A DNA stretch of 15,171 nt. It comes from DASULK01 sp036381835 (GTDB taxonomy: Bacteria > Actinomycetota > Actinomycetes > Mycobacteriales > Micromonosporaceae). The notes beneath the pieces were generated by a model that saw nothing but the letters and a program-made list of their open reading frames with translations, did not search any database and was not told the origin of the DNA. Made by a program: the position numbers and the translations under genes. The DNA lies in assembly GCA_036381835.1 (NCBI GenBank), contig DASVCA010000072.1, positions 1 through 15,171 of the forward strand, given 5' to 3'. Shown here piece after piece: positions 5,809-12,677 of the stretch; the stretch's first letter is position 1; the number at the start of each line of letters is the position of its first letter.

Positions 5809-7851
5809 CTAGAGGTGACGGCGGAGGAAATCGAGCTCCAACGGGAGCACCGCCTCCGGGGGCAGGTCCGAACGGGTCAGCGGAAGCACCGCGTGCGGCC
5901 GCGCCGTCGCCACCAACGTCTGCGACAGGCGAAGACTGTGCGCGGCCAGCACATCGTCGTCGGCCAGGTCGTGCACCAGCAGCATCGGACGGGCCGGCCC
6001 GGCCGGCGGCTCCCCGGCCAGATGCACCAGCGAATGGTGGGCGTAGACCTCGGTCGCATCGGACGGCAGGCCCAGGTACCGTTCGGCGCTCGCCGCGTCG
6101 TACAACGACCAGTCGGCGAGCGGGGCGCGGGCGATCGCGCAGCGGAACAGGTCCGGCCGGCACAGCACCGCCAGCGCGGCCAGCCACCCGCCGAGGTGCC
6201 GGCCCCGGATCGCCACCCGGCCCAGGTCGAGATCCGGATGCTTCTCGGCCAGCGCGGTCAACGCGTCGACCTGGTCGGCGAGGATCAGGTCGGCCAGCCG
6301 GCGGTGCACCACCTTCTCGAACGAGGGCGCCACCCCCGGGGTGCCCCGGTTGTCCACGGTGACCACCGCGAACCCGGCGTCGGCCCACCACTGCCGGGAC
6401 AGCCACCGGGACCGCGCGGCCAGCACCTCCTGCCGCCCCGGACCGCCGTACACGTCGAGCAGCACCGGCAGCCGACGGCCCGCGACGTGCCCCCGCGGGT
6501 AGAGCACGGCCGCCGGCAGCCGACGGTCGGTGACCCGGTCGAGCACCGGACGGGGCCGGTAGGGCGGCGGCGCGGCCAACGAGCGGATCACCCCCACCTC
6601 GTCCTCGCCGCGCCACACCGTCCAACGCACCCCCGGGTGGTCCAGCGACTCGCTGCCCACGGCCAGCACGTCGCCGCCGACCACCCCGGTGTGCCAGCCG
6701 GGGGCCGTGGTCACCCGCCGGGCGTCGACCCCGCCGAAGCCGAGCGCGGTGCGGACCCGGAACAGATGCTGCTGGCTCGGGTCGCCCTCGCTCGCCTCGA
6801 GCACCAGGTCCGGCGGGCCGGACGGCACCGACAGGCGGCCGACCACGCGCCGGACGTAGAGCGACGGCGAGGTGAGCAGGGTGCCGTCGGCGAACAGACA
6901 GCGCGCGTCGTACCCGTCGTGGGCCAGCTCGCCGCCCACCAGCACCCGCCCGTCCGGCAGGTGGCACGGCGTGCCCGGAATCGGATCCACCCAGCGGGGG
7001 TCGGCGAGTTCGGCGTGCACCTGGGTCTCCCCGGTGCGGGGGTCGACGGCGAGCACCAGCCCGTGCTGCTGGAGCCGGCGCAGCACGGTGATCAGCGGAA
7101 CCCCTTCGGCCCAGTGCACCGACACCAGGTAGGGGTAGGTCTCCCGGTCCCAGTGCACGTCCACCCAACCCTCGTCGAGGTCGAGCAGGTGCAGGCTCAC
7201 CTGGGGGATCGGGCCGCCGGCGCGCGGGTAGGCGATGGTGGTGGGGTGCCGCTCCGGGCTCGCCCCGTCGGCGAGGTGCCAGCGCGGCAGCCGCGACCGG
7301 TCCACCCGCACGGCCAGGATCGACCGGCCGTCCGGCGCCCACCAGTAGCCGCGGGACGGCCGGAAGGCCCGGGTCATGGCCGGGTCGGGCAGCGCCCAGG
7401 TGATGCCGTCCCCCTCCCCGGCGAGCAGCAGGTCCGCGCCCGCGTAGTCGACCACGTGGAGTTCGGTGTCGGTGACGTACGCGATCCGCTCGCCGGTCGG
7501 GTCCGGTCGCGGGTCGATGACCGGTCCGACGGTCGGCACCTCCACCACGTCCCCGTTGACCAGGTCCGCACGGAACAGCCGCCCGCCGAGTTCGAACGCG
7601 ACCACGCGCGCGCCCGGGTTCGCGCCGTACGACCTGATCGCCGCGGACCGGTCGCCGGTCAGCTCGGCCGGGTCGGCGACGAGCCGCTCGGTGCCGGACG
7701 CCACCTCGAACGACCACAGGGCGTCGGCCGGATCGTGCGGACCGCCGGAACGCAGGAACACCACTCGCGAACCGTCCGCCGCGACGGTGAGCGCCCGCGG
7801 CGCGCCCTGGGTGAAACGTCTGGTACGCACAGCTAGTTCCGGAAAGTCCAC
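5809..7851 (-). CDS. S9 (DPP IV-like) peptidase homologue, predicted catalytically dead
   Basis: The 680-aa product has the two-domain layout of prolyl oligopeptidase/DPP IV proteins: an N-terminal beta-propeller (about 1-430) and a C-terminal alpha/beta hydrolase (about 435-680) with DVYGGPG (466-472) and DNRGTPG (500-506). The nucleophile motif, normally GxSxGG, reads G-R-H-L-G-G at 550-555, so the serine is His552 (codon CAC at 6196-6198). The Asp of the triad is kept (D631 in LADDDV). The C-terminal catalytic His is absent, as the region reads LTRSDLPPEAV (D662 nearby). The frame is open throughout, so selection appears to maintain a non-peptidase, perhaps a binding or scaffold protein. 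I chose GTG 7851 (VDFPELAVRTRRF) because it matches the usual N-terminus of the family and follows a leaderless-type -10. The frame stays open upstream to 7986 but would overlap mshB. There is no signal peptide. Confidence 0.88.
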   Translation of the reverse strand: MDFPELAVRTRRFTQGAPRALTVAADGSRVVFLRSGGPHDPADALWSFEVASGTERLVADPAELTGDRSAAIRSYGANPGARVVAFELGGRLFRADLVNGDVVEVPTVGPVIDPRPDPTGERIAYVTDTELHVVDYAGADLLLAGEGDGITWALPDPAMTRAFRPSRGYWWAPDGRSILAVRVDRSRLPRWHLADGASPERHPTTIAYPRAGGPIPQVSLHLLDLDEGWVDVHWDRETYPYLVSVHWAEGVPLITVLRRLQQHGLVLAVDPRTGETQVHAELADPRWVDPIPGTPCHLPDGRVLVGGELAHDGYDARCLFADGTLLTSPSLYVRRVVGRLSVPSGPPDLVLEASEGDPSQQHLFRVRTALGFGGVDARRVTTAPGWHTGVVGGDVLAVGSESLDHPGVRWTVWRGEDEVGVIRSLAAPPPYRPRPVLDRVTDRRLPAAVLYPRGHVAGRRLPVLLDVYGGPGRQEVLAARSRWLSRQWWADAGFAVVTVDNRGTPGVAPSFEKVVHRRLADLILADQVDALTALAEKHPDLDLGRVAIRGRHLGGWLAALAVLCRPDLFRCAIARAPLADWSLYDAASAERYLGLPSDATEVYAHHSLVHLAGEPPAGPARPMLLVHDLADDDVLAAHSLRLSQTLVATARPHAVLPLTRSDLPPEAVLPLELDFLRRHL

Positions 7852-7857
7852 ACCCGG

Positions 7858-7863
7858 ATGGTA
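7858..7863 (-). promoter_or_regulatory. Candidate -10 box of a leaderless promoter for the S9 homologue
   Basis: On the minus strand TACCAT (TAnnnT) is followed by 6 nt and then the GTG start at 7851. No ribosome-binding site is visible. This spacing is typical of leaderless transcripts in actinobacteria. Confidence 0.45.
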
Positions 7864-7930
7864 GGTCGGTGTGATCAGGCGTGTGGCCGGGTCGCGAAAC
7901 GACCGCCGAATCCGGCGACGACCGGCCGCG

Positions 7931-7936
7931 TACAGT
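7931..7936 (+). promoter_or_regulatory. Candidate -10 box of a leaderless promoter for mshB
   Basis: TACAGT lies exactly 7 nt before the GTG of mshB, and there is no ribosome-binding site between them. Transcription would therefore begin at or next to the start codon. No clear -35 box is seen. Confidence 0.55.
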
Positions 7937-7943
7937 GGCCCGC

Positions 7944-8825
7944 GTGAACGAACTGGCGGATCGACGGCTACTGCTCGTCCACGCACACCCCGACGACGAG
8001 TCGATCACCACGGGTGCCACGATGGCCCGCTACGCGGCCGAAGGCGCACACGTCACGCTGGTGACCTGCACGCTCGGCGAGGAAGGCGAGGTCTGCGTAC
8101 CCGAGCTGGCGCTGCTGGAGGCCGGGGAGGCCGACCAGCTCGGCGGCTACCGGATCAAGGAGCTGGCCGACGCCTGCGCGGCGCTCGGCGTCACCGATCA
8201 CCGCTTCCTCGGCGGGGCGGGCCGCTACCGCGACTCCGGCATGCTCGGCACGCCGGGCAACCGTCACCCGCGCGCCTTCTGCCGCGCCGACCTCGACGAG
8301 GCCGCCGGCCACCTGCTGGAGATCATGCGGGAGGTACGCCCCCAGGTGCTGGTCACCTACGACCCCGACGGCGGGTACGGGCACCCCGATCACATCCAGG
8401 CGCACCGGGTGGCGATGCGGGCGGCGGAACTGGCCGCCGCCGACGGTCACGGGCCCGCCAAGGTCTACTGGATCGGCCTGCCGAGAAGCGTGGTCCAGGT
8501 CGGGTTGGACGCGTTCGCGAGCAGTTCCGGCAACCCGTTCTCCGGGGTCACCCGGGTCGAGGACCTGCCCTTCGGCAACCCGGACGAGCAGATCACCACC
8601 CGCATCGACGCGACCGCCTACGGCAGCGCCAAGCGGGCGGCGATGCGTGCGCACGTCACCCAGATCCCCTCGGATTCCTGGCTGTATTCGATCGCCGGCA
8701 ATTTCGGCAGCGAGCCGATGGGGGTCGAGTACTTCATCCTCGCCGCCGGCCGGAAGGGGCCCGGCAGCGGACCGAACGGCTGGGAGAGCGATCTGTTCGC
8801 CGGCCTGGAGGACGGGGCCGCATGA
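7944..8825 (+). CDS. mshB: Mycothiol biosynthesis deacetylase MshB (GlcNAc-Ins deacetylase)
   Basis: This zinc enzyme removes the acetyl group from GlcNAc-Ins to give GlcN-Ins, the second committed step of mycothiol synthesis in the cytosol. The 293-aa product carries the LmbE-type motif HAHPDDES (13-20), where H15 and D18 match the metal ligands H13 and D16 of M. tuberculosis MshB and D17 matches the general base D15. It also has GYGHPDHIQAH, where H147 and H150 match H144 and the metal ligand H147. Segments TLGEEGEV and YDPDGGYGH are typical of MshB rather than the related amidase Mca. The GTG at 7944 starts the conserved sequence and follows a leaderless-type -10. The stop overlaps the next gene's start as ATGA. 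It is divergent from the S9 homologue. Confidence 0.95.
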   Translation: MNELADRRLLLVHAHPDDESITTGATMARYAAEGAHVTLVTCTLGEEGEVCVPELALLEAGEADQLGGYRIKELADACAALGVTDHRFLGGAGRYRDSGMLGTPGNRHPRAFCRADLDEAAGHLLEIMREVRPQVLVTYDPDGGYGHPDHIQAHRVAMRAAELAAADGHGPAKVYWIGLPRSVVQVGLDAFASSSGNPFSGVTRVEDLPFGNPDEQITTRIDATAYGSAKRAAMRAHVTQIPSDSWLYSIAGNFGSEPMGVEYFILAAGRKGPGSGPNGWESDLFAGLEDGAA

Positions 8826-9301
8826 CCGAGCCGACGCCCGGCGCGCACGAGCCGCCACCCGCAGCCGACGCGGTGCCGCCTACCGGCGACGCGGTGTCGC
8901 CCGCCCCGGGCACCGCCGACGACCGGTCGCTGCGCCTGCTCGGCGCGGTGGTCGCGGTCGTCGCCGCCGCCGACACCGCGATCCTGGAGCTGCTGCTGTC
9001 GACGGTCAGGGTCGGCGGCCGGCTCGTCGGGGTCTCGGCCGGGCTGGCGGTGGTGGCCAACGCGGTGCTGGCCCACTTCGCCCGCCGCGCGGTGGGATCG
9101 GTGTGGGCGGTCGCGCTGCCGGCGACGGTGTGGCTCGCGGTGATGATGGCGGCCGCGACCCGTACCACCGAGGGGGATCTGCTGCTGGCCGGCGACAACT
9201 GGGTCGGACCCGTCATGATCTTCGCCGGGTCGTTGACGTTCGCGGTCGTCGTCATCCGGATGATCCTGTCTGCGCCGATGGACCGGTCGCGGCGCGGATG
9301 A
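8822..9301 (+). CDS. Four-helix membrane protein downstream of mshB (Rv1171-like position)
   Basis: The ATG overlaps the mshB stop as ATGA, so the two genes are translationally coupled. The 159-aa product has a Pro/Ala-rich, disordered-looking N-terminus (1-34) and then about four hydrophobic helices (38-60, 66-86, 92-111, 128-149). It has no catalytic motif that I recognise. In M. tuberculosis the gene after mshB (Rv1171) also encodes a small conserved membrane protein, so this is probably its positional counterpart. A link to mycothiol metabolism or export is only inferred from position. Confidence 0.85.
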   Translation: MTEPTPGAHEPPPAADAVPPTGDAVSPAPGTADDRSLRLLGAVVAVVAAADTAILELLLSTVRVGGRLVGVSAGLAVVANAVLAHFARRAVGSVWAVALPATVWLAVMMAAATRTTEGDLLLAGDNWVGPVMIFAGSLTFAVVVIRMILSAPMDRSRRG

Positions 9302-9353
9302 TAGAAGAACTCCAGTTCATCCGGTTGCGGCTGCACCGAAGAGGAGGTGTGCG

Positions 9354-9818
9354 ATGCGAGACCGGTGGCTACCGGTAGGCACGCTGGCCGCCGCGCTGTT
9401 CGCGATCAACGTGGTCGCCCGGCTGGTGGCCCGGTTCGGTTTCGACGGCGACGACGACATGCAGGGCTGGGTGACGCTGACCATGCTGGCCGTCACCGGC
9501 CTGATCCTCGCCGCCGTCGCGTTCCACCAGGGGCAACGCCATCCGGTCGGTCGGTGGAGCGCCGACGCGGCGGTGGTGATCGTCGCCGCGACGGTGGCGG
9601 CGGTGCTCATCGGACCGTTCGTCAGCGGCAACCACCCGTTCGTGAACGGGGTGGGGGCCTTCTTCTCCCAGATCTGGTGGTACGGCGGGTTCAGCGCGGG
9701 CGGCACGCTGATCGGCTACCTGTTGTCGGTGGCGCTCGGGTTGGACCACCGGTCGCGTTCCCTCAAGCAGTACGCCGAGACGGTGCGCGCCAAGCCGCCG
9801 CGCCCGGTCCGGCGGTAG
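9354..9818 (+). CDS. Small four-helix membrane protein of unknown function
   Basis: The 154-aa product has about four hydrophobic helices (7-27, 38-58, 70-90, 108-129), an acidic loop DGDDD after helix 1, and a basic C-terminal tail (131-154) likely to face the cytoplasm. The ATG has a strong ribosome-binding site, AGGAGG at 9342-9347. The gene follows the previous membrane protein by 52 nt on the same strand and probably closes the mshB transcript. It converges with the 80-aa gene on the minus strand across 15 nt. I do not recognise the family. Confidence 0.85.
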   Translation: MRDRWLPVGTLAAALFAINVVARLVARFGFDGDDDMQGWVTLTMLAVTGLILAAVAFHQGQRHPVGRWSADAAVVIVAATVAAVLIGPFVSGNHPFVNGVGAFFSQIWWYGGFSAGGTLIGYLLSVALGLDHRSRSLKQYAETVRAKPPRPVRR

Positions 9819-9833
9819 CCGAAGGGGCCGGGC

Positions 9834-10076
9834 TCACCGTCCGGCCGATCCGTCGCCGTCGACCGCGCGGGCCCGTCGTGCCGGCGGCACCCGTTTGGCG
9901 CGGTGCACCCGGTTGCGCGGCACCCGCACCGGGCCGTCGGCGGTGCGGACTGTGAGCTCGGTCTCGGTGAGTTCGACCAGCTCGCCGAGCACATCGGAGA
10001 AGAGCGGACGATCGTCGCGTACTCCGACGAATCGCCGGACCACCACCCGATGCCCCACATCCTGCTCCCCGAGCAC
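9834..10076 (-). CDS. 80-aa orphan domain resembling the N-terminal domain of GNAT acetyltransferases
   Basis: The product starts at GTG 10076 after a good ribosome-binding site (GGGAGG, spacing about 6). Its sequence (VGHRVVVRRFVGVRDDRPL, then DVLGELVELTETELTVRT, DGPVRVP, VHRAKRVPPARR) has the strand-rich SH3-like pattern found at the N-terminus of some actinobacterial GNAT acetyltransferases (Rv0428c-like). Such proteins then continue for some 200 residues into the catalytic domain. Here the protein ends 14 residues after KRVPP, with a low-complexity tail. It is either a natural stand-alone domain or what remains after loss of the catalytic part. It is divergent from the ferredoxin gene. 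The family assignment comes from memory of the pattern and is moderate. Confidence 0.75.
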   Translation of the reverse strand: MLGEQDVGHRVVVRRFVGVRDDRPLFSDVLGELVELTETELTVRTADGPVRVPRNRVHRAKRVPPARRARAVDGDGSAGR

Positions 10077-10104
10077 AACAGCCTCCCTCTAGGGCGAGAT
10101 ACTA

Positions 10105-10117
10105 GGCTCTCAGAGCC
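10105..10117. promoter_or_regulatory. Palindrome between the divergent orphan-domain and ferredoxin genes
   Basis: GGCTCT-C-AGAGCC is a perfect 6-bp dyad with a 1-nt centre. It lies in the 82-bp divergent intergenic region, 42 bp before the ferredoxin GTG. A -10-like TAGTAT (minus strand) and TAGGCT (plus strand) overlap or adjoin it, so a shared operator is possible. Confidence 0.3.
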
Positions 10118-10158
10118 CCCGCCAATCGGGTGGCGTGGCGTCCCGGAGGAGAAGAGCC

Positions 10159-10485
10159 GTGACCTACATCATCGCCGAGCCGTGCGTCGATGTGCTTGAC
10201 AAGGCCTGCGTCGAGGAGTGCCCGGTCGACTGCATCTACGAGGGCAACCGGATGCTCTACATCCACCCCGACGAGTGCGTTGACTGCGGGGCCTGTGAGC
10301 CGGTCTGCCCGGTCGAGGCGATCTTCTACGAAGACGACGTCCCCGACCAGTGGAAGGACTACATCGGGGCCAACTACGAGTTCTTCGAGGACCTCGGTTC
10401 CCCGGGCGGCGCCTCCAAGATCGGCAAGGTGGAGAAGGACGCCTCCTTCGTAGCCGCCCAGCCGCCGCGCGGGGAAGCCCACTGA
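10159..10485 (+). CDS. fdxA: 7Fe ferredoxin ([3Fe-4S][4Fe-4S])
   Basis: The 108-aa product is a small electron carrier of the actinobacterial FdxA/FdxC type (M. tuberculosis Rv1177-like). Cysteines at 9, 17, 21, 25, 40, 43, 46 and 50 fit the Azotobacter ferredoxin I pattern shifted by one residue: C9, C17 and C50 for [3Fe-4S], C21, C40, C43 and C46 for [4Fe-4S], with C25 free. The C-terminal part (51-108) is the usual acidic extension. The GTG start follows GGAGGAG. The redox partner is not indicated by the neighbours. The stop overlaps a CTG that may start dapC, so the two genes are probably one operon, as Rv1177-Rv1178. Confidence 0.95.
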   Translation: MTYIIAEPCVDVLDKACVEECPVDCIYEGNRMLYIHPDECVDCGACEPVCPVEAIFYEDDVPDQWKDYIGANYEFFEDLGSPGGASKIGKVEKDASFVAAQPPRGEAH

Positions 10486-11609
10486 GCCGCCCCGACGGTC
10501 GGGCCGAGCCGCCCGCGGCGCGCCTGCCGGACTTCACCTGGGACACCCTCGCCCAGGCGAGGGCGGTGGCCGCCGCCCACCCGGACGGGATCATCGACCT
10601 GTCGATGGGCACACCGGTCGATCCCGTCCCGGACGTGGTGCGCGCCGCGCTGGCGGACGCCGCCGACGCCCCGGGGTATCCGCTCACCGCGGGCTCGGCC
10701 GACCTGCGCGAAGCCATCACCGAGTGGGTGGTCGACGCCTGCGGCGCCGACCGCGACGGGCTCGGCGTGCTGCCGACCATCGGCTCGAAAGAACTCGTGG
10801 CCTGGCTGCCCACCCTGCTCGGCATCGGACCGGGCGACGTGGTCGTGGTGCCCCGCGTCTGCTACCCGACCTACGAGGACGGGGCACGGCTGGCGGGCGC
10901 CACCGTGGTACGCGCCGACTCGCTGACCGCGCTCGGCCCGACCACCCGGGTCCGGCTGCTGTGGATCAACTCGCCGGCGAACCCCACCGGCCGGGTGCTG
11001 CCCGCCGCACACCTGCGCAAGATGCTCGACTGGGCCCGCGAACGCGGCGCGGTCGTCGCCAGCGACGAGTGCTACCTGCCGTTCGGCTGGGACGCCGAGC
11101 CGGTGTCGCTGCTGTCCGTCTGCGACCGGACCGGCGACGAGTCGCCCTACCGCAACGTGCTCGCGGTCCACTCCCTGTCCAAACGGTCCAACCTCGCCGG
11201 CTACCGGGCCGGGTTCGTCGCCGGCGACCCCGTCCTGGTCGCGGAGCTGCTCAAGGTCCGCAAACACGCCGGCATGATCGTCCCCGCCCCGGTGCAGGCG
11301 GCCATGGCGGCCGCACTGCGCGACGAGTCCCATGTGGCCGAGCAGCGCGCCCGCTACCAGGCCCGCCGCAGCCTCCTGCACGCCGCCTTCACCCGGGCCG
11401 GCTTCGACATCGAACACTCCGAGGCGGGCCTCTACCTGTGGGCCACCCGGCGCGAGGACTGCCGGCAGACCGTCGACTGGCTGGCCCGCCGCGGCATCCT
11501 GGTCTCGCCCGGCACCTTCTACGGAACGGACGGGCGGACGTACGTGCGGATCGCGCTCACCGCAACCGACGAGCGCATCGCAGCGGTGCCCGCCCGGCTG
11601 ACCGACTAG
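10482..11609 (+). CDS. dapC: Succinyldiaminopimelate aminotransferase (DapC), possible CTG start
   Basis: This PLP-dependent class I/II aminotransferase makes N-succinyl-diaminopimelate in the lysine and peptidoglycan pathway. It resembles M. tuberculosis Rv1178 (362 aa): LPDFTWDTLAQARA near the start, DLSMGTPVDPVP (39-50), NSPANPTG (163-170, N167 contacts PLP), SDECYLPFGW (194-203), and the Schiff-base lysine K234 in SLSKRSNLAGYRAG. No ATG, GTG or TTG occurs in frame between GTG 10350, deep inside fdxA, and the conserved N-terminus. I therefore place the start at CTG 10482, which overlaps the fdxA stop (CTGA) and follows GGGGAAG. A second CTG at 10524 is the alternative. With CTG 10482 the protein is 375 aa. 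The function is secure and the start is not. Confidence 0.9.
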   Translation: MSRPDGRAEPPAARLPDFTWDTLAQARAVAAAHPDGIIDLSMGTPVDPVPDVVRAALADAADAPGYPLTAGSADLREAITEWVVDACGADRDGLGVLPTIGSKELVAWLPTLLGIGPGDVVVVPRVCYPTYEDGARLAGATVVRADSLTALGPTTRVRLLWINSPANPTGRVLPAAHLRKMLDWARERGAVVASDECYLPFGWDAEPVSLLSVCDRTGDESPYRNVLAVHSLSKRSNLAGYRAGFVAGDPVLVAELLKVRKHAGMIVPAPVQAAMAAALRDESHVAEQRARYQARRSLLHAAFTRAGFDIEHSEAGLYLWATRREDCRQTVDWLARRGILVSPGTFYGTDGRTYVRIALTATDERIAAVPARLTD

Positions 11610-11648
11610 CCGCCGGCCCCTGCACCAGCCGAAACGCCGAGGTGGGTG

Positions 11649-12668
11649 ATGCGCGGAACACCGATTGCCGACACCCGGGCGGCGGTCGTCGGGACCGGCC
11701 TGATCGGCGGCTCCATCCTGCTGCGGCTACGGGAGGCGGGCATCGACGCGGTCGGCTGGGATCCCGACCCGACGACCCGCGACCGGGCGCGACGACAGGG
11801 ACTCGTCCACCCCGACGACCTCGCCGACGCCGTCCGCGACCGCGATGTCGTCTTTCTGAGCGGACCCCTGCCGACCCTGCCCGACACGCTGCTCACGGTC
11901 GCCGCCGCAACCGGCGAACACTGCCTGATCACCGACGTGGGCAGCACCAAGTCGACGATCGCGGCCACCGCCGCCGAGCACGGGCTCACCCACCGGTTCG
12001 TTCCCGGCCACCCCATGGCCGGCACCGACCGGGCCGGCCTCACCGCCGCCACCCCGGACCTGCTCACCGGAGCGCCGTGGGTGCTCTGCCCACCGGCCGA
12101 CCCGCCCCTCGACCCCTTCCGCACACTGGCCGCGCTGCTCATCGAGGTGTTCGCCGCCCGGGTGGTGCCGATGTCCCCGCAGGTGCACGACACGGCCGCC
12201 GCCCTCGCCTCCCACATCCCGCACCTGCTGGCCGGAAGCCTGGCCGGTGCGGTGGCCCGCTCGCCGCTGCGGGACGCGGTGCTGGCCCTGGCCGCCGGAA
12301 GTTTCCGCGACGGCACCCGGGTCGCCGGCACGCCGAGCACCCGCACCGCCGACATGCTGATCAGCAACCGCGAGTTCGTGCTGGCCCAACTGAAACCGGT
12401 GGAAGGCTTCCTCGCCGACCTGGTCGCCGCGCTGCGAGACGACGACCGGACGCGGCTCGCCGAACACTACGAGCAGGCCCGTCGGCTGCGCGACGCCCTG
12501 GCCGCCCGCCCGCAGACGCCGTCCGAGCGGACGTTTCCCGCCACCGGCCCGTACGCGGCCGAGCTTGACTTTCTACTCGAACTGGGCCGCTCGGGCGGGC
12601 ATCTCAGCGGCTGCGCGGTGGACGGGTCCACGGTCACGTACCGGGTGTACCGGCCCACCGGCCGGTAG
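11649..12668 (+). CDS. tyrA: Prephenate dehydrogenase
   Basis: This enzyme oxidatively decarboxylates prephenate to 4-hydroxyphenylpyruvate for tyrosine synthesis. The 339-aa product shows an N-terminal Rossmann motif VVGTGLIGGS (13-22), the DVGSTK segment (97-102, S99), GHPMAG with H121, and SHIPH (188-192), which match the catalytic Ser and His positions of the family. The helical dimerisation domain follows. No C-terminal ACT domain is evident, so tyrosine feedback through ACT is not expected. I prefer ATG 11649 over GTG 11646, since GAGG at 11638-11641 gives better spacing. The gene lies 39 nt after dapC on the same strand, and its stop codon forms part of a -10-like box for the next gene. 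Confidence 0.94.
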   Translation: MRGTPIADTRAAVVGTGLIGGSILLRLREAGIDAVGWDPDPTTRDRARRQGLVHPDDLADAVRDRDVVFLSGPLPTLPDTLLTVAAATGEHCLITDVGSTKSTIAATAAEHGLTHRFVPGHPMAGTDRAGLTAATPDLLTGAPWVLCPPADPPLDPFRTLAALLIEVFAARVVPMSPQVHDTAAALASHIPHLLAGSLAGAVARSPLRDAVLALAAGSFRDGTRVAGTPSTRTADMLISNREFVLAQLKPVEGFLADLVAALRDDDRTRLAEHYEQARRLRDALAARPQTPSERTFPATGPYAAELDFLLELGRSGGHLSGCAVDGSTVTYRVYRPTGR

Positions 12669-12671
12669 GGT
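12666..12671 (+). promoter_or_regulatory. Candidate leaderless -10 box for the SIMPL gene, overlapping the tyrA stop
   Basis: TAGGGT uses the tyrA stop codon TAG as its first three bases and is followed by 6 nt (GTGGAC) and then ATG 12678. The same bases (AGGG) could instead serve as a weak ribosome-binding site, so this is suggestive only. Confidence 0.4.
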
Positions 12672-12677
12672 GTGGAC

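Noticed and set aside
5815..7836. 673-codon plus-strand frame opposite the S9 homologue
   Set aside because: Its His/Arg/Gln-rich composition with no domain pattern is the antisense shadow of the S9 gene.
7852..7986. N-terminal extension of the S9 homologue to 725 aa
   Set aside because: It would overlap mshB and its promoter, is Arg-rich, and does not resemble the family N-terminus. GTG 7851 fits better.
10350..10481. GTG 10350 as the start of dapC (419 aa)
   Set aside because: It would overlap fdxA by 136 nt, and the extra residues are an out-of-frame reading of the ferredoxin gene.
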